Positions 1 to 5,625 of a DNA stretch of 5,625 nt are shown here, in pieces. The notes under the pieces are model-generated. The model did no database searches, was not told where the DNA came from, and was given only the letters and a program-made list of their open reading frames with translations. Source of the DNA: JAHECQ01 sp047638695. Its GTDB lineage: Bacteria > Actinomycetota > Acidimicrobiia > Acidimicrobiales > SZUA-35. Made by a program: the position numbers and the translations under genes. The DNA is taken from contig JBLINY010000201.1 of the NCBI GenBank assembly GCA_047638695.1, forward strand, positions 1 to 5,625. The letters are read 5' to 3'. How positions within the stretch are numbered: the stretch's first letter is position 1; every line of letters begins with the position of its first letter.

Positions 1-798
1 GACCGGGTGCCGTTCGAACACGCCGTTCAGCACAAGGTCAGCAAGGGCGAGCTGGGCATCCATGCCATGGAGCGGGAAGCTCAGCATTGGCATGTAGTCG
101 ATGTCGTCATTGGCCACCCAACCCTCGTCGAGCATGCCGGTGAGGCTGGTGCCGCCTACGTGGAAGGTTGGGGTGATGCCGTGGCGAACAAAGCTTGCCC
201 AGGCCCGGTCGAGGTCCGGGTGGGAGAGTCGACGGCCGTCGACCAGACCGGTACTCATCAGCGCCAGCCGAATGCCAGCGCTCGACAACGCAGCCAACTG
301 CGCATCGAGCCAATCGAGGTCACCGCGCAGGCTTACATGGCCGACGGGATGGAGCCGGCCTTGACCCTCGGAGCGGACTTCGGCCGCCCAACGATTCCAC
401 GCCTCCATGTTGGTTCGCAACGCGGGAAGGTCGTGGCGGAGCCACAACTCCCAGTTGATACCCCACTGGGGGAAACACACCGACGTCTCGATTCCCCAGT
501 CTTCGACGTAGTCGCGTCGCACCGATGGGTTCCAATGACTCTCGGGCAGGTCGGTGGAGTAGTTGTAGGTGGACGGTCGTCCGGCACGGTGATCCTCGAT
601 GAGGTCGCCGATGCTCTCGTAGCTTCCGGGCTCGCACATCCATGTCAACATGAGCTGGCGACCCCGATGAACGAGGAAGGGATGGCCCAGCTCGTCGTTC
701 TCGATCGAGAGAGCATCTTCACGCCTGGCCGGGTCGGCATATTCTCGCCACAGATCAGGTCGCTCGAAGAGATGAGAGTCGGCGTCCAGTATGGGCAT
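1..798 (-). CDS. Amidohydrolase-2 family metal-dependent hydrolase, 3' end cut by the window edge
   Basis: This is a TIM-barrel metal-dependent hydrolase of the amidohydrolase-2 type, whose members hydrolyse or decarboxylate cyclic and aromatic acids in the cytoplasm. The substrate is not known. The minus strand is open for 266 codons and has no stop before the left edge. The protein begins MPILDADSHLFERPDLW, with the family's D-x-H metal motif at D7-S8-H9, and continues with RLHPVGHVSLRGDLDWL (148-164), a later barrel His in TFHVGG (H213) and GVFERHP (259-265). That last motif normally comes just before the strand carrying further active-site residues, so roughly the last quarter or more is missing. 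The start is secure: an in-frame TAG (810 to 808) lies four codons upstream of the ATG and no alternative start lies between. No clear ribosome site is visible. It lies 35 bases downstream of the small basic gene on the same strand and probably shares its transcript. The family is firm; the function is open. Confidence 0.88.
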   Translation of the reverse strand, partial: MPILDADSHLFERPDLWREYADPARREDALSIENDELGHPFLVHRGRQLMLTWMCEPGSYESIGDLIEDHRAGRPSTYNYSTDLPESHWNPSVRRDYVEDWGIETSVCFPQWGINWELWLRHDLPALRTNMEAWNRWAAEVRSEGQGRLHPVGHVSLRGDLDWLDAQLAALSSAGIRLALMSTGLVDGRRLSHPDLDRAWASFVRHGITPTFHVGGTSLTGMLDEGWVANDDIDYMPMLSFPLHGMDAQLALADLVLNGVFERHPV

Positions 799-833
799 GC
801 GCGCACGCTAGCGGACCCGGGCTCGTTGTGCCG

Positions 834-1151
834 CTAAAAGCGATCGTTGCGTTTCTTTGGCGGCGACTTGAAGGGGGCCTCGAGAAGGGTCTCGAACCGG
901 GCGTCATCGGGCTGCTTCGGCTCGTTCAGTTGCCGAAGGAAACCCTTGAGAGCAGCTCGAGCTGGCGGCACGTGGTCGCCCTTGATGCCGGCGGAACGAG
1001 CGAGGGCGTCTTTGGCCTTGGCGACCCGGTCCTTACGCGTCGTCTTTTCTTCGTCGCTGAAGACCCGCACCACCTTGTTCTTGCGAGCCTCTTCGGCTGC
1101 GATTCTGCGGGCCTCGGATTCCTGAAGCGGTGTGAGTTTGTTGCTGGCCAT
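834..1151 (-). CDS. Small basic, Lys/Arg-rich hypothetical protein (105 aa)
   Basis: I do not recognise this protein. It has 105 residues, with 25 Lys/Arg against 16 Asp/Glu and no Cys. The first half (about residues 8-54) reads as a charged, Ala-rich helix. The middle (61-75) is more hydrophobic, with Leu and Phe, and the tail (93-105) is Pro/Lys/Arg-rich. There is no signal peptide or membrane segment. It is judged real because its codons end mostly in G or C, an AGGAG site precedes the ATG by 11 bases, and it sits head-to-tail with the amidohydrolase gene 35 bases downstream. The charge pattern would suit binding to nucleic acid or to a partner protein, but that is only inference. It is probably the first gene of a two-gene minus-strand unit that diverges from the PPOX gene. 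Confidence 0.7.
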   Translation of the reverse strand: MASNKLTPLQESEARRIAAEEARKNKVVRVFSDEEKTTRKDRVAKAKDALARSAGIKGDHVPPARAALKGFLRQLNEPKQPDDARFETLLEAPFKSPPKKRNDRF

Positions 1152-1162
1152 GGTGAGCTGAT

Positions 1163-1167
1163 CTCCT
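1163..1167 (-). promoter_or_regulatory. Ribosome binding site AGGAG for the small basic protein
   Basis: Read on the minus strand, AGGAG lies 11 bases before the ATG at 1151. This spacing is slightly long but acceptable. It is the main support for the chosen start and for this being the coding strand. Confidence 0.6.
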
Positions 1168-1218
1168 GAGAACGGTTGCTGAGCTTATCCGTGCATGCGC
1201 CTGGGCCGGGCAGCCGTC

Positions 1219-1249
1219 TGGACAGCGGCTCGGAGGCAACCGCTACGAT
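1219..1249 (+). promoter_or_regulatory. Candidate promoter for the PPOX gene, suggesting a leaderless transcript
   Basis: TACGAT at 1244-1249 fits the TAnnnT pattern of an actinobacterial -10 box, and TGGACA at 1219-1224 resembles a -35 box, with a rather long 19-base spacer. Transcription starting about seven bases after the -10 would begin at or next to the ATG at 1256. No Shine-Dalgarno sequence is needed in that case, and none is seen. The spacer length lowers confidence in the -35 more than in the -10. Confidence 0.4.
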
Positions 1250-1255
1250 TGACAG

Positions 1256-1717
1256 ATGTCGAGACGTGATCAGGTTCGTATGGCCGAAGACGAAGTTGCC
1301 GCCTTCTTAGCGGAGCCGCATCTTTGCACCATTGGCACCATCGGGCCGAAGAGGCCCGGGGGCGCACCCAATACGGTCCACCTCGTCGCTATGAACTACG
1401 GCTTTCTCGACGGCGTCCCGGCCTTCTGGACGTACAAGAAGGCACAGAAGACGAGGAACCTCGAGCGAGATCCATCGATCTCGATGTTGGTGGATACCGG
1501 TATCCACTATGCCGACCTGAAGGGCGTGACCATCCAAGGCCGAGGTGAACTAATCCACGACGCTGATGCAGTCGTGGCCCTCGCAGACTCAATGGCCGAA
1601 CGTTACGGGGGCCTGCCAGGAGACGCTCGGGCCTCTGCGCCGAAACGAGCTGTCGTCCGAGTTTTGGCCGACAAAGTTCTGTCGTGGGATCACTCGAAAC
1701 TTGGCGGTAGTTACTGA
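1256..1717 (+). CDS. PPOX-type split-barrel protein, probably F420- or FMN-dependent oxidoreductase
   Basis: This 153-residue protein belongs to the pyridoxamine-5'-phosphate-oxidase-like split beta-barrel superfamily, small cytoplasmic dimers that bind F420 or FMN and often reduce substrates. It opens with the family's helix (MSRRDQVRMAEDEVAAFLAEP, about 1-21), then barrel strands around CTIGTIG (24-30) and NTVHLVAMNYG (39-49). The conserved segment FWTYKKAQKTRNLERDPSISMLV (58-80), with its K-x-x-N-L-x-x-D-P core, lies near the cofactor phosphate in relatives, and VTIQGRGELI (91-100) follows. The length is normal. M9 at 1280 is a possible later start, but the residues before it match the usual family N-terminus and the -10 box fits 1256. 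F420 is more likely than FMN in an actinobacterium, but the sequence does not decide it. The gene diverges from the minus-strand pair. The substrate is unknown. Confidence 0.88.
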   Translation: MSRRDQVRMAEDEVAAFLAEPHLCTIGTIGPKRPGGAPNTVHLVAMNYGFLDGVPAFWTYKKAQKTRNLERDPSISMLVDTGIHYADLKGVTIQGRGELIHDADAVVALADSMAERYGGLPGDARASAPKRAVVRVLADKVLSWDHSKLGGSY

Positions 1718-1737
1718 CGCCAGGCCATGCCCTGAGC

Positions 1738-1752
1738 GGCCGTCCGGCGGCC
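1738..1752 (+). terminator. Weak hairpin after the PPOX gene, possible terminator
   Basis: GGCCG (1738-1742) and CGGCC (1748-1752) form a perfect 5-bp GC stem with a 5-base loop. The stem lies 20 bases past the PPOX stop and is followed by TCTT. Beyond a C/T mismatch it could extend by about three more pairs. The T-run is too short for a strong intrinsic terminator, so some read-through into the esterase gene is possible. Confidence 0.3.
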
Positions 1753-1754
1753 TC

Positions 1755-1784
1755 TTGACCCGTGGTCTACAATCTCGCTAGGGA
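1755..1784 (+). promoter_or_regulatory. Candidate promoter region for the esterase-monooxygenase operon
   Basis: Two readings are possible. TACAAT at 1768-1773 is a near-perfect -10 box, but the bases 17 upstream (CGGCGG) are not a good -35. Alternatively, TTGACC at 1755-1760 is a good -35 with a poor -10, TAGGGA at 1779-1784, at 18 bases spacing. Either way transcription would start near 1780-1791, leaving a leader of about 35-47 bases before the ATG. The first TGGTC repeat overlaps this core, so a bound protein could block RNA polymerase. Confidence 0.4.
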
Positions 1785-1812
1785 CATAGACCAGGGTTTT
1801 CCCTGGTCACGA
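1760..1812. repeat. Three-copy CC(G/C)TGGTC operator-like repeat with a perfect 8-bp hairpin
   Basis: Three related 12-base units lie within 53 bases: CCGTGGTCTACA at 1760-1771 (plus), CCCTGGTCTATG at 1796-1785 (minus) and CCCTGGTCACGA at 1801-1812 (plus). Units two and three form a perfect inverted repeat, GACCAGGG (1789-1796) and CCCTGGTC (1801-1808) around TTTT. Units one and two also pair perfectly over 7 bp, TGGTCTA (1763-1769) with TAGACCA (1787-1793). The repeats overlap the candidate promoter and leader of the esterase gene. They could be operator half-sites for a dimeric repressor or activator, or RNA hairpins that exclude each other. No regulator gene is in view to match them. Confidence 0.55.
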
Positions 1813-1826
1813 GATTGGGGAACGGG

Positions 1827-2789
1827 ATGGCACTGGACGTCGCGACAGCCGGACTGCTCGAGCAGATGGCTGCTGCTGGCGGGAAGGCACTCCACGAGGG
1901 TTCCCCCGCCGACGCACGAGAACTCAGCAAATCGTTTGCGGCGATGGCCGGTCCGGCTCCAGAGATGGCTCGATCGGACAATTTCGAGTTGCCGGTGCCC
2001 GACGGGTCGATTCCCGTGCGTGTGCTGGTTCCGAAACAGGGCGTCCGGGGCGTCATTGTCTTTTACCACGGCGGCGGTTGGGTCATAGGCACGATCGATG
2101 AGTGGGACACGGTCGCTCGCAAGTTAGCCGAGCGAACGTCGTGCGCAGTTGTGCTGCCCGAATACCGTCTCGCGCCCGAACACCGCTATCCGATCGCGGT
2201 CGACGACAGCTATGCCGCGCTCGAATGGACCGCTGAACGTCTCAACGAAATCAGCGGCGGCGTCGATGTCCCGCTGATGGTTGCCGGTGACAGCGCCGGA
2301 GGAAATCTTGCCGCGGTCATGGCCCAGCGAGCGCGCGACCGCAATGGCCCGGAGTTGGCGCTGCAGATCTTGATCTATCCGGTTACTGATCATGATTTCC
2401 ATCGATCGTCGTATACCGACCCCGAGAACCAACTCATTCTCACCGGCGAGGCCATGGGCTGGTTCTGGGACCACTACGCGCCGGACGCTGCCCTACGGAG
2501 TGAACCCGACGCCTCGCCGCTCGGAGCCGCGAGCTTCGCCGGTCTCCCTCCAGCGGTGGTGCTCACCGCCGAGCATGATGTGCTCCGCGACGAGGGCGAG
2601 GCGTACGCCCAGAAGCTGGAGGAGGCGGGGGTTTCGGTTGACTTCAAACGTCACGCTGGTCAGACCCACGGATTCTTCACCCTGCTGATGCTGCCCGGCA
2701 GCGAGCGGGGATACCAGCAAGTAGTCAAGGCCGTGCAGGCCTGCACCATTGGTCATGCTCGCAACAAAGTCGCCCGCTCGCAGGGGTGA
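1827..2789 (+). CDS. HSL-family alpha/beta hydrolase (esterase), partner of the monooxygenase
   Basis: This 320-residue serine esterase belongs to the hormone-sensitive-lipase family (bacterial family IV, abhydrolase_3), which hydrolyses short acyl esters in the cytoplasm. The oxyanion-hole motif HGGGW is at 81-85, YRLAPEHRYP at 113-122, and the nucleophile elbow GDSAGGN at 154-160 with Ser156. The acid is probably Asp251 in EHDVLRDEG and the base His281 in THGFF, so the triad is complete. An alpha-helical cap is expected from about residues 1-45. No signal peptide is seen. ATG at 1827 is chosen, with the G-rich stretch GGGGAA five bases upstream. A TTG at 1815 would add only four residues. 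The stop is 29 bases before the monooxygenase start, so the two are almost certainly co-transcribed. The likely role is hydrolysis of the ester or lactone made by that enzyme; this is inferred from context. Codon 100 is a rare TTA. Confidence 0.93.
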   Translation: MALDVATAGLLEQMAAAGGKALHEGSPADARELSKSFAAMAGPAPEMARSDNFELPVPDGSIPVRVLVPKQGVRGVIVFYHGGGWVIGTIDEWDTVARKLAERTSCAVVLPEYRLAPEHRYPIAVDDSYAALEWTAERLNEISGGVDVPLMVAGDSAGGNLAAVMAQRARDRNGPELALQILIYPVTDHDFHRSSYTDPENQLILTGEAMGWFWDHYAPDAALRSEPDASPLGAASFAGLPPAVVLTAEHDVLRDEGEAYAQKLEEAGVSVDFKRHAGQTHGFFTLLMLPGSERGYQQVVKAVQACTIGHARNKVARSQG

Positions 2790-2804
2790 CCCGAACGTCA
2801 ACTT

Positions 2805-2810
2805 GAGGAG
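2805..2810 (+). promoter_or_regulatory. Ribosome binding site GAGGAG for the monooxygenase
   Basis: GAGGAG lies eight bases before the ATG at 2819. It is the best Shine-Dalgarno match in the window and fixes the start. It is much stronger than the G-rich site before the esterase, so the second gene may be translated more efficiently. Confidence 0.8.
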
Positions 2811-2818
2811 ATTCAGTC

Positions 2819-4456
2819 ATGCCGACTGCAACTGATGCAAGAGAACTTGATGCCGTGGTTATTGGTTCGGGCTTTGCCGGCCTCTACATGAACTATGCGC
2901 TTCGAGACCAGCTTGGCTTGAGCACCCAGGTGTTCGAGGCTGGAGCCGACGTTGGTGGCACCTGGTATTGGAACCGATACCCGGGCGCCCGGTGCGACTC
3001 CGAGTCGTACATGTATTGCTTCTCATTCGACAAGGACATGATGCAGGAATGGGAGTGGAGCGGGAAATACCCCGAGCAGCCGGAGATCCTTCGGTATCTC
3101 AACCACGTCGCAGATCGCTTCGACTTGCGGCGCAACATCAGTTTCAACACCCGGGTGACCTCTGCCTACTTCAACGAGCACACCGACCGATGGGACGTCG
3201 AGACCGACCAGGGCGAACGCATCAGCGCAAAGTTCCTGGTGACGGCCATCGGCTGTCTCTCGTCCGGTCAGATCCCCAACATCAAAGGCCGTGACACGTT
3301 CGCCGGCGACTCGTATCACACCGGCGCTTGGCCCCACCAAGGTGTCGATTTTGCCGGCAAACGCGTCGGTGTGATCGGCACCGGCTCGAGCGGGGTGCAG
3401 TCCATTCCCGTCATTGCTGAACAGGCCGCGCATCTTCACGTGTTCCAGCGCACACCCCAGTACACGGTGCCGGCCCGTCATGGCACGGTCGACAAGGCCG
3501 TCCTCGACGAGGTCAAGAAGGACTACGACGCCATCTATGAGAAGGCCCGACGGTCCGCAGGCGGACTGCCGATCGATCCGATCGAACGATCAGCCCTTGA
3601 CGTCAGCGACGAGGAACGCCTCGAGATCTACGAAGAGATGTGGCAAGAGGGCGGCTTCAAATTCCTGTTCGGGTCATTCTTCGACATTGCCGTCGACCGA
3701 CGGGCCAACGACACAGCATCGGAGTTCATCCGATCGAAGATTCGCGAGAAGGTCAACGATCCAGAAGTGGCCGAGAAGCTGGTACCCGTCGATCATCCGT
3801 TCACCTCGAAGCGTCCGCTGATCGATACGAACTACTTCGAGACCTACAACCGCGACAACGTCACATTGGTCGACATTCGTCATGCGCCCATTCAGGAGAT
3901 CACGCCGACCGGTATCCGTACTGAGGATGCCGAGTACGAACTCGACATCATTGTTTTTGCCACGGGATTCGACGCCATGACCGGCACGTTCAACAAGATC
4001 GACTTCCAGGGTCGGGGCGGCGAAAAGCTGAAAGCGAAATGGGAGGATGGCCCGCAAACGTATTTGGGTGTGGCAACTGCCGGGTTCCCAAACATGTTCA
4101 TGATCACCGGACCCGGGTCGCCCTCGGTCCTAAGCAACATGCCGGTTTCGATCGAACAGCACGTCGAGTGGATTTCGAGTGCGATCACGCACCTCAGCGC
4201 GGAGGACCTCGATGTGATGGAAGCCGACCGCGATGCCGAGGTGGCCTGGGGCGCTCACGTCAACGAGATCGCCGAGCAGACGATGTTCATGCTGGCCGAC
4301 TCGTGGTATCTCGGGGCCAACATTCCTGGTAAGCCGCGGGTGTTCACGCCCTACGCCGGTGGGGTCGGGCCGTACCGCGACAAGTGCGACGAAGTCACCG
4401 CTGCCGGCTACGAGGGCTTCACCCTTCGCTCCGCTCAGTCCTTAACTGCTGATTGA
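2819..4456 (+). CDS. Class B (type I) Baeyer-Villiger monooxygenase, cyclohexanone-monooxygenase-like
   Basis: This FAD- and NADPH-dependent monooxygenase uses O2 to convert a ketone to an ester or lactone. At 545 residues it is complete and matches the usual length of about 540. The FAD Rossmann motif GSGFAG is at 16-21 and the family segment GGTWYWNRYPGARCD at 46-60. The Baeyer-Villiger fingerprint F-x-G-x-x-x-H-T-x-x-W-P is intact at 161-172, and the NADPH Rossmann motif GTGSSG is at 187-192. KRPLIDTNYFETYNRDNV (331-348) includes Arg332, which aligns with the catalytic Arg of cyclohexanone monooxygenase. VFATGFD (379-385) and SWYLGANIPGK (495-505) follow; Trp496 corresponds to the conserved Trp that contacts NADPH in the same relative. 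All motifs are present, so it should be active. The substrate is unknown: it resembles cyclic-ketone enzymes, but steroid, terpene or linear ketones are possible. Its end overlaps the opposing SAF gene by 15 bases. The near-terminal Leu542 is a rare TTA. Confidence 0.96.
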   Translation: MPTATDARELDAVVIGSGFAGLYMNYALRDQLGLSTQVFEAGADVGGTWYWNRYPGARCDSESYMYCFSFDKDMMQEWEWSGKYPEQPEILRYLNHVADRFDLRRNISFNTRVTSAYFNEHTDRWDVETDQGERISAKFLVTAIGCLSSGQIPNIKGRDTFAGDSYHTGAWPHQGVDFAGKRVGVIGTGSSGVQSIPVIAEQAAHLHVFQRTPQYTVPARHGTVDKAVLDEVKKDYDAIYEKARRSAGGLPIDPIERSALDVSDEERLEIYEEMWQEGGFKFLFGSFFDIAVDRRANDTASEFIRSKIREKVNDPEVAEKLVPVDHPFTSKRPLIDTNYFETYNRDNVTLVDIRHAPIQEITPTGIRTEDAEYELDIIVFATGFDAMTGTFNKIDFQGRGGEKLKAKWEDGPQTYLGVATAGFPNMFMITGPGSPSVLSNMPVSIEQHVEWISSAITHLSAEDLDVMEADRDAEVAWGAHVNEIAEQTMFMLADSWYLGANIPGKPRVFTPYAGGVGPYRDKCDEVTAAGYEGFTLRSAQSLTAD

Positions 4457-5625
4457 GGTCTCGAGGTCGCGGCGCAGACGATGGGCGGCCTTGTCTTCAG
4501 TAACCCGTACGTCCGACCAGGAGAGAGGCCGGCCGGCCGGGACGTCGTTGACAAGCTCGACCCCGTGAGAAAGACCGAGAGGCAGCCCACCGAACGCTAG
4601 CGAGTCCGTCGCGGGCATCAGTTTGCCCCAGACGGTGAATCCGCCTTCGCCGTCGAGCACTTCGCCGGCTCGTAGATCGCGCTTGGCCGTGGCAACGACG
4701 TCGGCCTGCCAGTCCGTCGGGCAGCCGGTTGGCTCTCCGCGCAGTTCGGCCGACAGAATCGACAGATTCAGTTCCAAGCCGATCAGGTGATAGGGCTTGT
4801 ACATCGCGGCGTAGCGGCCGGAGTCGTCGGTGCGTAGGCCGTACTGGGCGAAGCATTTGGCCGCGTACGCGTTCGGGGCTTCGAGCACCACGTAGACACC
4901 CCAACGCAGATCGCGGAAGACAGGCCGGAAGTCGACCTCGATGGACGAGACCACTTCAACTTGGCCCTTGTGATGCAGCACGCCGCCGTCGGTGCCCGGA
5001 CGCAGGATGTGGGGGAGATCGTCGACGCCACAGGGCGGGAAAGCCAAGCCATCTGGCGCAGCGCTGAGGCCTGTGGCGTTGGCGATGGCACACATCTCGA
5101 TCGCCGACTTGGTCCCATCGAGGAAGCTGTTGAACATCTGGCTGTTCATGCCGGCGGCAGCGGCCTCGGCCGACGTCAGGCCGTAGTGGTCCCAGATCGT
5201 GTCCGGTGTCGACTGATGGTATGTCGGGTGGTGCTTGGTGCCTTTGCCAGCAGCGACCACCTCGAAGCCACAAGAGCGAGCCCAGTCAACCTGTTCACAG
5301 ACCAGCGCAGGCTGATCGCCGTAGGCCAGCGAATAAACAACTCCGGCATCGGCGGCCGCCCGGGCCAACATTGGCCCACACAACGCATCGGCCTCCACGT
5401 TCACCGCCACGAGGTGTTTCCCAGCAGCGAAGCAAGCAAGGGCATGGTCGACGCCAACGATGGGGTTACCGGTGGCTTCGACGACAACGTCGACGTCGGC
5501 TCGGTTCACCAATTCCTCGGCCGAAGTCAAGAACACCGTGGACTCGACGGCGCTGTCCGACCAGCCGACGTCTCGGCATGCCCGCCGGGCCCGCTCAAGG
5601 TCGAGGTCGGCAATTGCACTGACCA
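4442..5625 (-). CDS. COG4091-type NAD(P)-dependent oxidoreductase with C-terminal SAF-like domain, 5' end cut
   Basis: The minus strand is open from the right edge to a TAA at 4444-4442, giving 393 visible residues. A GTG at 5536 is not the start, because the reading frame continues upstream with the second Rossmann strand (VSAIADLDLERA, visible residues 1-12). Compared with family members, about 30-45 residues are missing, including the first strand and the glycine-rich NAD(P) loop. Visible motifs are VVVEATG (46-52), AAGKHLVAVNVEAD (66-79), GDQPA (102-106) and FLDGTKSAIEMCAIANATG (167-185). ATAKRDLRAGEVLDGEGG (311-328) is typical of a SAF domain. The family is often labelled homoserine dehydrogenase-like, but that activity should not be assumed. 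Members are probably cytoplasmic dehydrogenases or oxidoreductases acting on hydroxy acids or sugar-derived substrates. It is transcribed toward the monooxygenase, so it is not in that operon. Confidence 0.88.
   Translation of the reverse strand, partial: VSAIADLDLERARRACRDVGWSDSAVESTVFLTSAEELVNRADVDVVVEATGNPIVGVDHALACFAAGKHLVAVNVEADALCGPMLARAAADAGVVYSLAYGDQPALVCEQVDWARSCGFEVVAAGKGTKHHPTYHQSTPDTIWDHYGLTSAEAAAAGMNSQMFNSFLDGTKSAIEMCAIANATGLSAAPDGLAFPPCGVDDLPHILRPGTDGGVLHHKGQVEVVSSIEVDFRPVFRDLRWGVYVVLEAPNAYAAKCFAQYGLRTDDSGRYAAMYKPYHLIGLELNLSILSAELRGEPTGCPTDWQADVVATAKRDLRAGEVLDGEGGFTVWGKLMPATDSLAFGGLPLGLSHGVELVNDVPAGRPLSWSDVRVTEDKAAHRLRRDLETSISS

Noticed and set aside
7..837. Plus-strand open frame of 276 codons opposite the amidohydrolase
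   Set aside because: The minus strand encodes a clear amidohydrolase-2 protein over the same bases. The plus frame lacks a recognisable family and is a shadow caused by GC-rich codon structure.
828..1169. Plus-strand open frame of 113 codons opposite the small basic gene
   Set aside because: It has no ribosome site, whereas the minus strand has AGGAG ahead of its ATG and continues into a real gene unit.
1789..1808. The perfect 8-bp hairpin read as an intrinsic terminator
   Set aside because: The T-run is in the loop, not after the stem, and the hairpin lies just ahead of the esterase start. A regulatory role fits better.
1815..1826. TTG start for the esterase, four residues longer
   Set aside because: The ATG at 1827 has a G-rich stretch at a workable distance, and the extra four residues carry no conserved feature.
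3023..4057. Minus-strand open frames (3023-3481 and 3674-4057) inside the monooxygenase gene
   Set aside because: The plus frame carries all Baeyer-Villiger motifs without interruption. The antisense frames resemble no family and lack ribosome sites.
5534..5536. GTG as the start of the SAF oxidoreductase
   Set aside because: The frame stays open upstream to the window edge and encodes a Rossmann strand typical of the family, so the true start is outside the window.
5206..5622. Plus-strand open frame of 138 codons opposite the SAF oxidoreductase
   Set aside because: Its product is a low-complexity Arg/Pro-rich sequence typical of an antisense shadow, and the minus strand has strong family motifs.

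Overview
The window looks like chromosomal DNA from a GC-rich actinobacterium. The grounds are consistently G/C-ending codons, short gaps between genes, a probable leaderless gene, and a gene set typical of that group: a metal-dependent amidohydrolase, an F420/FMN split-barrel enzyme and a Baeyer-Villiger monooxygenase. An environmental lineage such as Acidimicrobiia or a mycobacterial relative is plausible, but the sequence alone does not settle it. I see no RNA genes, insertion sequences, CRISPR arrays, phage genes or signs of recent transfer.

Layout, left to right. (1) Positions 1-1151, minus strand: a small basic protein of unknown function (834-1151) is followed 35 bases later by an amidohydrolase-2 family hydrolase (798 down to 1). 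The hydrolase runs off the left edge, so its C-terminus is missing. (2) 1152-1255 is a short divergent control region. (3) 1256-1717, plus strand: a small PPOX-type split-barrel protein, probably F420- or FMN-dependent and probably made from a leaderless transcript. (4) 1718-1826 holds a weak terminator-like hairpin, then a promoter-like stretch carrying three copies of a CC(G/C)TGGTC repeat, two of which form a perfect 8-bp hairpin. (5) 1827-4456, plus strand: a two-gene unit encoding an HSL-family alpha/beta hydrolase (esterase) and, 29 bases later, a full-length class B (type I) Baeyer-Villiger monooxygenase. (6) 4442-5625, minus strand: a COG4091-type NAD(P)-dependent oxidoreductase with a C-terminal SAF-like domain, entering from the right edge. 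Its last 15 bases overlap the end of the monooxygenase gene tail to tail.

The clearest functional story is the esterase-monooxygenase pair. The monooxygenase would insert oxygen next to a ketone to give an ester or lactone, and the esterase would hydrolyse that product to an alcohol and an acid. This is the logic of known ketone-degradation operons. The natural ketone cannot be read from the sequence. The flanking amidohydrolase, PPOX protein and SAF oxidoreductase may belong to the same catabolic neighbourhood, but nothing here proves it. I found no convincing new multi-gene system. The most unusual element is the repeat cluster ahead of the esterase gene.
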